Source: Anodontia alba
Lineage: Eukaryota; Mollusca; Bivalvia; Lucinida; Lucinidae
Assembly: GCA_964016985.1 (NCBI GenBank)
Contig: OZ024823.1
Coordinates: 38,421,687-38,485,686 of the forward strand
Direction of reading: 5' to 3'
DNA length: 64,000 bases
The notes under the pieces were generated by a model. The model saw nothing but the letters and a program-made list of their open reading frames with translations, did no database searches and was not told the DNA's origin. The position numbers were made by a program, and so were the translations under genes. Shown one piece after another: positions 22,358 to 32,422 of this stretch; the stretch's first letter is position 1, and the number at the start of each line of letters is the position of its first letter.

Positions 22358-23954
22358 TATGCTTCCTCCACTGTCCCGTCCTCGAAAGGATCTTCCAGTA
22401 GGAGGACGGTTGGCCCACTTTCAAAATCGTTGGGGAGAAATAACAGAGGACTCATGGGTCCTCTCTGTCGTGGGAAAAGGGTACAAAATTCCATTTGTAA
22501 ACAAACCCTTCCTCTCCCCAACTCCAATTTTTCTTCAACAGACCGAAAGTCTGGCTCTAGTAAAAGAGGTCAACAAACTTCTACACAAAGGGGCAGTGGA
22601 GAAGATAGAACCAGAAGGTCCAGGCTTTTATTCTCGTATTTTCCTGGTTCCCAAGAAGAACGGGAAATTACGACTAATAATAGATCTGTCCAGACTGGAT
22701 ATTCAGTCGTTCAGAATGGAGACAGCCAACAAGGTCAGACAGGCGATTCAACCCAACGACTGGACGTTCTCACTAGATCTGACAGATGCCTATCTACATG
22801 TTCCTATTCACCGGCAGTCTCGAAAGTATCTCCGTTTCTGTCTCAAGGGTCAGGCTTATCAATTCAAGGCTCTTCCATTCGGCCTTGCGACAAGTCCCTA
22901 TGTTTTCACCCGTTTGATGGTTGCCATAGCAATATATCTACGGAAAAGGGCAATTGTTCTGTTTCCATATTTGGACAACTGGTTGGTCAGAAATCAGGTT
23001 CGTCAACAAATTCTGAGAGACCGACAGTTTACATTTGAACTGATTATGTCCCTAGGACTGATAATCAACGAAGAAAAGTCTGATTTGGTTCCGTCTCAGA
23101 ACTTTGTGTTCATAGGAATGGAATTCCTAACACACAAGAACATAGTTCGAGTGCCATTAGACAGAGTACAGGGCATTCTGGAACTGTTACTGTGGTTCAA
23201 GAAACAGAAACAGGTCTCAGCAAGAGTCTTTCTGTCTCTTCTGGGAAAACTAAGTGCTGCAGCTCAATTTGTAGTATTGGGCAAGCTACACTTACGTCCA
23301 CTTCAAATGGCTCTGTTTGCACAATGGAAACCTCATGTGCTTCCCTTAGAGTGTCCCATTCTTCTCAATGCTCCTATCAGGAAGCATTTGGAATGGTGGG
23401 ACAACAAGGGACGTTTCATCTCGGGTGTAACACTGAAACCGTCTCTACCAACACACAGTCTTTTCACGGATGCGAGCCTCTCTGGATGGGGAGCCCATCT
23501 CGAACCGGAAGGACTGCTGTTTCATGGAGTTTGGACTCCAGACCAATCAGTTCTTCATATCAATGTTTTAGAGATGAAAGCAATATTACTAGCTCTAAAA
23601 CAATGTCACCAATATGTCTCCAATTCAACAGTGATGGTTGCCACAGACAACTCTTCGGTAGTTTCGTATCTGAAGAGAGAAAGGAGCACCCATTCTCCAT
23701 CTCTGTGCATGGAGGTATGGGAGACACTCCAGTGGTGCAATCAGAAAGAAATAAATCTTCTGGTGAGACATATACCAGGAAAATGGAACATTTTAGCAGA
23801 CCAGTTAAGTCGTCTTTCCAAACCAATTTCGACAGAATGGTCTCTGGATCAGACGATTTGCAACTCGATTCTGTCGATGACGGGCTTTCCAAACATAGAT
23901 CTGTTTGCGACTCGTCTCAACAAGAAGTTACCAATCTATGTGTCTCCTATCTAA
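22329..23954 (+). pseudogene. DIRS reverse transcriptase-RNase H (RT active site altered)
   Basis: The frame is uninterrupted from before 22329 to a TAA at 23952; the first in-frame Met after the gag overlap is at 22329. RT landmarks are LRLIIDLSRLD, SLDLTDAYLHVPI and LPFGLATSPYVF. The catalytic box reads YLDNWL, where YLDD is expected, so the second metal-binding aspartate is Asn (codon AAC, one G-to-A change from GAC). RNase H follows with all four acidic positions: FTDASLSGWG, VLEMKAI, VATDNSSV and NILADQLSR. The end continues in the same frame, past the stop, into DEKALAIDAIS, so RT, RNase H and recombinase were probably one polyprotein or overlapping frames. Confidence 0.85.
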
Positions 23955-25226
23955 GACGAAAAGGCTCTGGCGATAGATGCAATATCAATGAACTGGAATG
24001 GAATGCACGCTTATGCGTTTCCTCCGTTTGCTCTGATTCCAGCAATAATCAACAAGATTCGCCAACATCACTGCAACATAGTGTTGATAGCTCCTCTTTG
24101 GGCCGAAATGTCTTGGTTCCCGGACATTCTTCGGTTAGTAGTAGCACCGGTCATTCGGATTCCCTCGCACAAAAATGTTGACACAATTGGGTCAGAAATT
24201 TGTCAGGGAAAACGTAGGAAGCTTAACACTTCACGCTTGGAGTTTATCCGCAGATCGATCAGAGATCAAAAGTTTTCGGCGAAAGTTGCCAGACACGCAG
24301 CTGAAGCAAGGCGATCGTCTACCAGACGAGTTTATGATGCCAAATGGAAAGTTTTTTCCGATTGGTGTTTGCAAAGGGAAGTTCATCCTTTCTCGGCCAC
24401 TCCTTCGGAAGTAGCAGACTTTCTGCTGCATTTGTTCCAGGAGAAGAAATGTCAAGTCAGTACTATCAAAGGTTACAGATCAACTATCTCTAATACTTTG
24501 AAGTTTAAATCTGACAACAACATTGGATCTGAACTTATCAAGTCATTTGAATTACAGAGGCCAGTTGAAAGGTCTTTAGCTCCAAAATGGGACCTTTCTT
24601 GTGTCCTTTCTTCATTATGTTTTGAACCATATGAACCGTTGCATAAGGCTTCTAGGTTCCAACTCACTCTAAAAACCATATTTCTGCTTGCCATGGCAAC
24701 AGCGAGACGTGTTAGTGAGATTCATGCCTTCTCCATGGATTCAGGACATCTCAGATTCAATCAGTCAGATGGGTCGGTTTCTTTAAGGACACAAACGGGC
24801 TTTTTGGCAAACAATCAATTACCATCCGTTTGCCCGGATGATATTTTGGTTCAAAATTTAGCCAGAACAATTAAATTTAATGACTTTAACAGGCTTTTAT
24901 GTCCTGTTAGGGCTTTGAAACGTTACTTGTAAGTGACCGAACCTATCCGAAAAAACAGAAAAAGGCTCTTTCTTCCCTTGAAGGGAGATCATGATATTAG
25001 TAAGGGATCTATCTCTGGATGGATTTCTTATACCATTAGATTAGCTTATAAGAAATTGTCTAAGTCTAAGATAGCTTTGCTTAAGATTAAGGCTCACGAG
25101 TTAAGGGCTCTTTCGGCTTCTTGGTCTTATATGAATAAAATTCCGATTGAGGATATTATCAAAGCTGCTGTGTGGTCTTCTCGTTCGACTTTTGCCAAGT
25201 TCTATCTACAAGATTTAAACACATAA
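23955..25226 (+). pseudogene. DIRS Dam-like linker and tyrosine recombinase, one internal stop
   Basis: In the RT frame after TAA 23952-23954, the segment beginning DLFATRLNKK just before the stop, then YAFPPFALIPAI and VLIAPLWAEMSWF, resembles the degenerate Dam-like methyltransferase region of DIRS elements (family knowledge). The tyrosine recombinase follows: a SAM-like N-terminal part (STRRVYDAKWKVFSDWC), box A arginine in ATARRVSEIHAF, box B HELRALSASW giving H-x2-R, and the nucleophile Tyr in TFAKFYLQDL, ending at 25226. A TAA at 24930-24932 splits the domain between LCPVRALKRYL and TEPIRKNRKRLFL. All expected catalytic residues are otherwise present, so this is a recently inactivated copy. 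Confidence 0.85.
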
Positions 25227-25580
25227 GGAGAGAACCTACGACTGATGGGTCCAGTGGTTTCTGCTCAAAAAGTGGTGGGGGGCCAGTCAGGTCTTTCTCA
25301 TCCTCGATGCAAATCTTGAGAGACTATCGTCTGAGTCCTAGCAAGACAGATTCAAAGGTACTTGGATATGATAGTGCTGTTTCCAGGGATAGAGTGGTGG
25401 AAATTTAGTTTCTTACTTAATTTCCATTATTTTATGAACTTAGAATTCTAAGTTTCCACAGGATTTATCCCTGGATAAAAGGATTGTTCTGTATGATGGT
25501 TAAAGATTCCTTCCCACCAAGGCTGATTCTGCACTAAGTTAAGTCTGTGGTGAGGAGACTCCAGTTAAAATTTAGTTTTT

Positions 25581-27035
25581 AGCTCGCCTATACGAAGTAC
25601 AAGGAGAGCTATTGTAGTCACCCCGGTCGTCCACGTTTGCGTTTGCGTTCCCGTTCCCGTCACACTGCGTTAAAGTTTTTCAGATGCTTATATCTCAACA
25701 GTCACTCCTCACAGAGGCATCAAATTTGGAACTTAGGTACCTTGGAGGGTCTTCTGAGATTCCAAGAGAATAAACCCCTGGGTTCATGCCCCTGGGTGGG
25801 GCTAGGGGTCAGAATCTAGGACACCTTTGTAATACTGTGTTAAAGTTTTTCAAATTCTTATATCTTGACTTTCACTCCTCATAGAGCATTCATATTTAGA
25901 ATTTGGGTACCTGGACGAGTCTTCTGAGATTCCAAAAGAACATACCCCTGGGTTCATACCTCAGGGTGGGCCTTGGGGTGGGGCTAGGGGTCAAAATCTA
26001 GGACACATTTGTAAAATCTTATATGCCTACAGGTTATAGACACAACTGGTAAAACATCAGCTAACTATGTGACATCGGTTTAAGTGTAAGAGAGTGAAGG
26101 TCATGGTGACCTACATTTTACGGTCCAGGTCACCTAGATTTCACGGTCCAGTGATTTTGCCTTATATCTTGAATACTATTTGTTGGATAAATGTCACACC
26201 TGGGATATTACTTCCATGTGACCCAATGAATGACCACTTACTATATCTAGGTCATTGTGACCTATATTTCATGGTTCAGTGATTTTGCCTTATATCTTGA
26301 ATACTATTTGTTGGTTAAATGTCACACCTGGGATATTACTTCCATGTGACCCAATGAATGACCACTTACTATATCTAGGTCATTGTGACCTATATTTCAT
26401 GGTTCAGTGATTTTGCCTTATATCTTGAATACTATTTGTTGGATAAATGTCACACCTGGGATATTAGTTCCATGTGACCCAATGAATGACCACTTACTAT
26501 ATCTAAGTCATTGTGACCTATATTTCATGGTTCAGTGATTTTGCCTTATATCTTGAATACTATTTGTTGGATAAATGTCACACCTGGGATATTAGTTCCT
26601 TGTGACCCGATTATTGACGTCAAAATATATCTCTGTTGGTGTGACCTATATTTCATGGTTCAGTGATTTTGCCTTATATCTTGAATACTATTTGTTGGAT
26701 AAATGTCACACCTGGGATATTAGTTCCATGTGACCCAATGAATGACCACTTACTATATCTAGGTCATTATGACCTATATTTCATGCTTCAGTGATTTTGC
26801 CTTTTATTTTTATTACTATTTCATGGAGAATTGTCATACCTGGATTATTATATCTATGTGACAAAATGATTTACATACAAATACATCTAGGTCAGTGTGA
26901 CCTATATTATATGGTTGAATGATTTCGCCATATAACTTGAAAATTATTTCATAGATTATTTCATTTTGATGATAAAAATGTTACAATATAAAATGTACCC
27001 AGCAGGCGAGCTACGCTGTCCTACGACAGCTCTTG
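25581..27035. mobile_element. Hairpin-ended tandem-repeat element (AGCTCGCC family)
   Basis: The 5' end is a hairpin, AGCTCGCCTATACG...GGAGAGCT. The 3' end carries the inverted partner GGCGAGCT, then a stem GCTGTCCTACGACAGC, then TCTTGTT. Internally it has gene-free repeats, including the 128-bp array at 26030-26950. Inverted sub-terminal repeats, a 3' terminal hairpin and internal tandem repeats match non-autonomous Helentron/HINE-type elements or the bivalve 'pearl' elements; that classification is inference. It abuts the DIRS right terminus on one side and the mini-DIRS remnant on the other. Confidence 0.65.
26030..26950. repeat. 128-bp tandem repeat array
   Basis: The landmark GTGATTTTGCC recurs at 26151, 26279, 26407, 26535, 26663 and 26791, with a diverged copy near 26919: a constant 128-bp step and about seven units. 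Middle units are nearly identical (CTATTTGTTGGATAAATGTC) and outer units diverge, the usual pattern of unequal exchange. Confidence 0.9.
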
Positions 27036-27312
27036 TTATAAGTAAAACTTATTTTAACAAGGATACTCACCACAGACTTAACGCAGAGTCCCACCTCCCG
27101 ACCCCTCCATCTTGAGGGCAAGGGAATTTCTGAAGTACCCGTGAAGTCCGTGCGCTTTCGCGCGCTTTTGTTCACTGGGTAATTGCCGGTACTGATTCTA
27201 CGGAGTACCGAACCATACAGATCGATCCATAAAATTCTTTGCGGGGAATAAGGGAAATGCACTAAGTTAAGTCTGTGGTGAGTATCCTTGTTAAAATAAG
27301 TTTTACTTATAA
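27036..27312 (-). mobile_element. Mini-DIRS remnant (terminal repeats without coding region)
   Basis: The 277-bp unit is bounded by 47-bp inverted repeats (TTATAAGTAAAACTTATTTT at 27036; complement ending 27312). Its internal part at about 27125-27290 is the reverse complement of the left end of the DIRS at 14396-14521, sharing GAAGTACCCGTGAAGTCCGT and CTTTGCGGGGAATAAGGG. It looks like an internally deleted relative of the neighbouring DIRS, in opposite orientation. Confidence 0.7.
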
Positions 27313-28600
27313 AAACTAAATTTTGGCCCCTATCCCTTTCCATAAAGTGAAAAAGTAGGTAAAAGCAGATACTACTACCATTCTAGTGTCTTTGCATTAG
27401 AATTTTAAGTTTAAAATGATTAAATAGCTTTTCAGATCAGAGTTTGCCAAGTTTCCATGGGGTGGGGGGCAAGCTGCCCAGGCCAGGGTATCTCCACCCC
27501 TGGGGGGCAAGCTGCCCATCCAGGGTATCTTACCCCCCACTTCAGCCTATCTGAAGAAAGATAGATTATAAAAAGCAATAGAAATATTCAAATTACCTGT
27601 TAAATGGGAAGTTGTTTTAAAAAGATAAAAATAACATTCTGAACTTTAATTTTGTTTACAAGATTTTTTAAGCTTGGGAGGAAACTTCTTGGGCCACAGT
27701 ATTTTGGTCCCAATCCCTTTCCATAAAATGAAAAAATAGGTAAAAGCAGGTACTACAACCATTCTAATATCTGTGCATTAGAATTTTAAGTTTAAAATGA
27801 TTAAATAGCTTTTCAGATTGGAATTTGCCAAATTTCCAGGGGTGGGGGTCAAGCTGCCCAGGCCAGGGTATCTTCACCCCCCGGGGGCAAGCTGCCCAGG
27901 TCAGGGTATCTTACCCCCTGCCCCTTCCTGTTAGACGAAAGATAGGTAATATCAGATACTGGAAATTATGCCGGCCTCGGTGGCTCGGTTGGATGCGCGG
28001 TCCAACTGGAGACCAGGAGGTCGCAGGTTCAACCCCCGCCGAAGTCGGCAACATTCTTTCGTGGAGATTGATCATGAAATATTTTCTACGGTCATTCTCT
28101 CCCTTCCGCTGATTCAAGAAGGGCAGTTGTCAGTTTCTGGCGAAAGAATGTGCACAATACTGGTTAACCGCTTAGAGGACTATGCCTGCCCAGTAAACGT
28201 GTGGTTAGGTAAACTGACCGCGCTCGACATGACCCCACTGGGTTGACTGGGCCGTAAAACCTCAACACAAACAAACAAACAATACTGGAAATACTCTAAT
28301 GACCTGTTCAATGGGAAATTCTATTAAAAGTGATAAAATATCTTTCTGAACTGTGTCTGCAAGGACTTCTGAGTTTGGGAGGAAAATGCTTAGGCTACAG
28401 TATCTTAGCCCCAACCTCCTCCCATAAAGAGTAAAATAATGAAAAACATACATTACTACTGTTCTGATAATTGTGTGATATAAATTTGTTATAAAAAAAA
28501 TATCATTTTGAATTGAGTTTGCCAGGTTTTCTGGGGCAAGCTGCCCAGGGCCGGTGGAGGGGGGGGGGGGGGGGGGGCAAGATAAACTGTTACACAGGGT
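27313..28600. repeat. Tandem repeat, about three units, split by a SINE
   Basis: Units starting near 27325, 27700 and 28390 share TCCCTTTCCATAAARTGAAA, AGTTTAAAATGATTAAATAG and GGGGGCAAGCTGCCCAGG. The spacing is about 375 bp between the first two; the third is displaced by the SINE at 27971-28281. A G-tract of about 19 bases (28559-28577) ends the array. Confidence 0.75.
27971..28281 (+). mobile_element. 300-bp tRNA-derived SINE, full length
   Basis: The A-box-like TGGCTCGGTTGGATGCG and B-box-like AGGTTCAACCCC lie 40-50 bases apart at the head. They are followed by a conserved body (CATTCTTTCGTGGAGATTG, GATTCAAGAAGGGCAGTTGT, GGTTAACCGCTTAGAGGAC) and an ACAAACAAACAAAC tail. At least five other copies occur in the window. 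It is transcribed by RNA polymerase III in principle and depends on a LINE for mobility. Confidence 0.85.
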
Positions 28601-28894
28601 TATAAGGGACTGTGTAATAATGGCGTTCTAGTGTATGCGAATAAGTGCACATGTTGTTTGTATTCATTTCAATTTCCTCAGCCTATGAAGTACACAGACT
28701 GTAATCTGAAGACTAAGAAATTGACTGTGCACTTATACTAGGGTATGTGCTGTTGTTGGTCTGAGCAAACAGTGTAGACCCAGATATAGGAGCAGTTTGA
28801 TCAGGGTCAACACTTTGCCAGGTGTTGTTAGGTTGAGTTTGGTATGTTTAATTATGTTAACACTTATCTACCCCTGTAAAATTCTCAGCAGATG

Positions 28895-28996
28895 GTATAT
28901 TGAAATATTTTTCTTTTTCCCCAGAAAACAGGTTTTGATGGAGACAATTTGCATGAAATGTCAAATCCTGTTTTCTTGGAAAAATAAGAGAAAGAT
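28895..28996. repeat. Hairpin element
   Basis: CAGAAAACAGGTTTTGATGG is followed by the inverted CAAATCCTGTTTTCTTGG, with GACAATTTGCATGAA in the loop, and GTCTTCTGCTGAA at the edge. The same sequence family is at 16915-17010. Confidence 0.55.
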
Positions 28997-29071
28997 ATGA
29001 GTGTGTCTTCTGCTGAATTTCCCAAGGAGTGGTAAAGGTCAATATTTTATATTGTTTTCATTTTTTGCCAG

Positions 29072-29172
29072 TCTGGCATGCCGATAGGAGCCTTTGATGT
29101 TGATGAAGTGTGGACACTGGCGGAAGAAACTATGCTTCTAGATGCTGTTGAACAGTATGGATTTGGGAACTG
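29072..29172 (+). CDS. TADA2B: TADA2B exon 3: SANT domain, first part
   Basis: The acceptor is TTTTTTGCCAG and the donor TG|GTAAGT splits the Trp codon (phase 2). Residues 52-84 read SGMPIGAFDVDEVWTL then AEETMLLDAVEQYGFGN. The spaced aromatics (W66 and the split W85) and the LLDAVEQYGFGNW segment are the first helices of the Ada2 SANT domain, which in Ada2b contacts and activates GCN5. Vertebrate Ada2b has a longer linker between ZZ and SANT. Confidence 0.93.
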
Positions 29173-29559
29173 GTAAGTTGATTGTCTTGGCAGCAGTGTT
29201 GAGAATCGGCCAGAATTTCATAATTGCTCATTGTTTTTTTTGTAAACCCGATAGATTATCAACTAAAAGTCATCTTGTAGAACATGTATTCATTCTTATT
29301 TTACCTGTCTTCCAAGCTTTTGTTCATAGGCCATGCAGTCAGTAGCATGTCCAACTGCAGATCCAGGGCAGGGCCTGACAAATCCATTGCCCAGCTGCCC
29401 GGGACAAGTCCAAATTTTGGGTTGGCAAGTGATTTTATATTTCACTTGCCCAGAAAAATGTATAGAATATATAGGGAATATTTAATTCCGAGCCATTTTT
29501 AAGATGCTGTGGAATTTCGGGCGAGTGGCTGAAACTTGGATTTGTCAGGCCCTGCTAGG

Positions 29560-29790
29560 GGTCGCAAGTTTGAATACCAGCTCAGCCTCGTAAATTGGTC
29601 ATGAAATCATTTCTACAGTCAATCTGATTCAAGAAGGCCGGTTGTCATTTACTTGTGAAAGTATGTGTAACAGTACAGGTTAACAGCTTAGAGGACTAAG
29701 CCTGTCCAGGACAATGTGTGAGTAGGTTAACTGATCGGCTCGACATGACCATTACAATGTTAGCTGGGCCGTGAAATTCCCAACTATAAG
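29560..29790 (+). mobile_element. Old, diverged copy of the 300-bp SINE
   Basis: GGTCGCAAGTTTGAATACC, GATTCAAGAAGGCCGGTTGT, GTTAACAGCTTAGAGGACTA and GACATGACCAT keep the SINE order with many substitutions. The A-box end is lost. Confidence 0.65.
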
Positions 29791-29837
29791 AACTCAAAGC
29801 TTATTCCTAGCTCCAGATAAGTAGGTTGTCCTCTTAA

Positions 29838-29950
29838 TGTTTTTCTTATTTCTCCATGAAAAAGTTTGTTTTGGGTACTCCTCAGAAGTGCCTTGGCAAG
29901 GTGCTTCTAATGAGTACCCAGAACATATATTTTTATGGAGAACTTATCCC
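29838..29950. repeat. Hairpin MITE (GTACTCATTAGAAG family)
   Basis: The inverted pair GGGTACTCCTCAGAAGTGCC and GGTGCTTCTAATGAGTACCC, with outer TATTTCTCCATGAAAA and TTTTATGGAGAACTTA, forms a stem of about 45 bp. Relatives lie at 6879-7654, 31762-31850 and 31963-32064. Confidence 0.7.
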
Positions 29951-31032
29951 AAAATAATCTTCCTTAACCCTTAAAATGCCAAGAAAACCTGCATTTAAAA
30001 ATGTCGTCTGCTGAATATTCTTGCAAACTTTTCCAACACACTGTTTGCATAAAAGCAAACAGTGTGGACCCAGATCAGACTGCTCCACACTGTTTGCAGA
30101 AATGACTTTTAAAATTACAAGCAGGTGACAAAGCAGATGACAATTGTTGTGACTGGCTGTTTAAGGATTAAAACGTCCTCTGGATGAGTAAACTGAAATT
30201 TAGGGGCAAGAGCCATAGTCTCTGTTAGTCCTTTGTCAAAATTAAGCATTATCCCCTGCCACTTTCAATGAATTTATGTAGAGGAAACATACAAAATGTC
30301 TGTTTTACCTCGACTCGAATGCGGAAATTTTAATGGAATCCCTGCTTGATGGTGTGTAGTCCATATGGTTGGCGTCATGGAAAAGAGTCTTTGGCCTGTG
30401 CCAAATACCCATAGCAGCCTTGCATTTGCACAGTCTGATCAGGACCTTCATTGTCTGCTAAAAGAAACACTGGATTCTACAGAATGCATCAATATAGGGA
30501 TCTGATCAAAGATGGTTATTCATGCATTAACATTTGCCAGCTCCCTTCGGCCTTGGTTTTCAACATATCTCGTGGAACCTGGCGAATGTTAATGCATTTA
30601 AAAACGTTTGATCGCTATTGTTGCATAAAAACTGAAAACATTTGCTACATGTTGCGTTATTTCTTGCACTATTTTGTTTCGCATTTAACCGATGTCTTGT
30701 GAACTTTATTTACACGGACTATGCTCATTTTAGGGTTGGGCAGTACACATCTCGTAGCGGCAGCAAATCTGTGGCCCCGGTACGATCATATTGAAAGTTC
30801 CATAGCCATGCATTAACTGTACATGAATTGCCTTGTTAATACACGGCTTTTCACCAGTTAATACTCGGCTGTTAATAACGTGTGGCACTTCTTTTTATGC
30901 AATAATCGAGAGCAAAGGCCTAGATGAGACTGTGCAGGTATAAGATGATCTGAATCTGCACATTTTGGGCATGTTCAAAAGTATTTTGTCCAACTTACTA
31001 TGCTAAGATTTTACTCTTTTAATCTTTGACAG

Positions 31033-31124
31033 GGAAGATGTTTCCAACCATGTAGAAAGTAAATCTCCGGAAGACTGTGAAAGCCATTATAACACTTTTT
31101 ATATATGGGGAAATATAGGTAAAG
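31033..31124 (+). CDS. TADA2B: TADA2B exon 4: SANT domain, second part
   Basis: The acceptor TTGACAG completes the Trp split by exon 3. The sequence EDVSNHVESKSPEDCESHY is followed by NTFYIWGNIGK (residues 86-115), ending in phase 1 at AAAG|GTAAGT. This matches the final SANT helix and the following HY...YIxGNxGK segment of Ada2b, where Ada2a instead has a different tail. Confidence 0.93.
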
Positions 31125-31761
31125 GTAAGTGTTTTAGGAAACGAAGGTGGTGATAAACAGTGCGGGGAACCCACATGACCAAAATGACAAGTATACAAAA
31201 TTTGTTTCTATTTTTTGCTCTGCATAAAGTAGGACTTTTTAGAAAATATCTTTATTTATACCTAATGGAATTTGTTCAAATAAGGTGTAAAGTATGTGGA
31301 AAACCATGCTCTCTATGGTGGTGTAAGCGGTATTCTGAGATCTGGTCTGTTTCTCCCGAATATTCGGAGAACTTTTTCTTCAAAATTTGTTGACATTGTC
31401 ATAGCAACAGATCAGGTGTTTTTTCATCTGAAAAATACCAATATCTTTCATATTTCGCAACAAAAACATATGTTGTGGTACTCATTAGAAGCGCCTCGTC
31501 AAATGTTTTTGTTAAGAAATAAGAAAAGTATCATGCGGATACCCCCTCTTATCTGTAGCTATGCATTGTCCCCGAAGACCAGAATGAGTGCAAAAACATT
31601 CTTGCGAATTCAATCAGATCTCGGAGATATTCAAAAAAGTCCTACCTCCTGCAGAGCTAAAAATAGAAAACAACTTCTACCTAGGCATTTAGTGGCATAA
31701 ATTCCCCAAATGGTAAAGGCTTGCAGCAGATGGGGGAAGGCAGAATCAGAAAAAAAAATCT

Positions 31762-31850
31762 CCATGAAAACAGATGTTTTATGTACTCAGAAGGGTTTCG
31801 GCGGGGTGCTTCGTATGTGTACCCACAACATCTTTCATGGAGAGAAAAAA
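31762..31850. repeat. Hairpin MITE (GTACTCATTAGAAG family)
   Basis: CTCCATGAAAACAGATGTT pairs with the inverted AACATCTTTCATGGAG around GTACTCAGAAGG and its partner. It lies in TADA2B intron 4. A partial half-copy is at about 31440-31530. Confidence 0.65.
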
Positions 31851-31962
31851 ATATATCAACAATTTTTAGTGTTCTGAAAAGCATCTTATCGGGAGCTATG
31901 GGACCTGTAAGCATACCTCCAGATAAGGCACTGTTTTTCAGCCGAAACATTGATATTATTCT

Positions 31963-32064
31963 TATTTCTCCATGAACCTTAGGTTGTGGGTACTCATTAG
32001 AAGTGCCTCGATGAGGTACTTCTAATGTGTATTCACAAAGTAGGTTTTCATGGAGAAATAAGAA
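31963..32064. repeat. Hairpin MITE (GTACTCATTAGAAG family)
   Basis: TTCTTATTTCTCCATGAA and its complement TTTCATGGAGAAATAAGAA bound a stem containing GTACTCATTAGAAGTGCC and GGTACTTCTAATGTGTA. Confidence 0.75.
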
Positions 32065-32422
32065 AAATATTTATAGGGTACTCTTTTCTTATCTGGAGCT
32101 ATGTGCTAGTATTTGGCTGATTTAATCTGCTCAATTTGGACTTGTTTGAAGGCTCTTTTTTGCTTGATATGATTGGGATGTTCTTCTAGCTCACAATAGG
32201 ATCCTTAAGAATTAGAAGGTTCTTTATTTACAGAAAGGATTAATTGTCTAATAACCCCTAAGTTCCTGAAGTGGACTTTTCAGTCTTTGAAATTGAACAG
32301 GGCCATTGTTGGAAATAGGACTGAGAAACAGAATGGCAAACTGTTGATCTGATGAGACAGCTTGTTATAAGCATTATACTAATTTTAATTTTGTACTTCA
32401 ATGGAGGCAACACAGAAGTGTA

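Larger units (their letters stand above)
14376..25571 (+). mobile_element. DIRS-like tyrosine-recombinase retrotransposon, split by nested insertions
   Basis: The outer boundaries are a perfect 42-bp inverted repeat: ATTTTAACTGGAGTCTCC... at 14376-14417 and its reverse complement at 25530-25571. Between them lie a gag-like region, reverse transcriptase/RNase H and a tyrosine recombinase in that order, with inverted rather than direct termini, as in DIRS elements. Removing the foreign TIR transposon at 14685-20059 leaves about 5.8 kb, a normal DIRS size. The 14418-14520 part of the left end (GCGCGCGAAAGCACACGG region) also matches the inverted remnant at 27120-27290. The element has three frameshifts in gag, two in-frame stops in pol and an altered RT active site, so it is dead. 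It sits in the sense orientation in intron 2 of TADA2B. Confidence 0.85.

Noticed and set aside
23192..24181. 329-codon open frame overlapping the RT-RH region
   Set aside because: Ser-rich shadow of the RT-RNase H gene in another frame.
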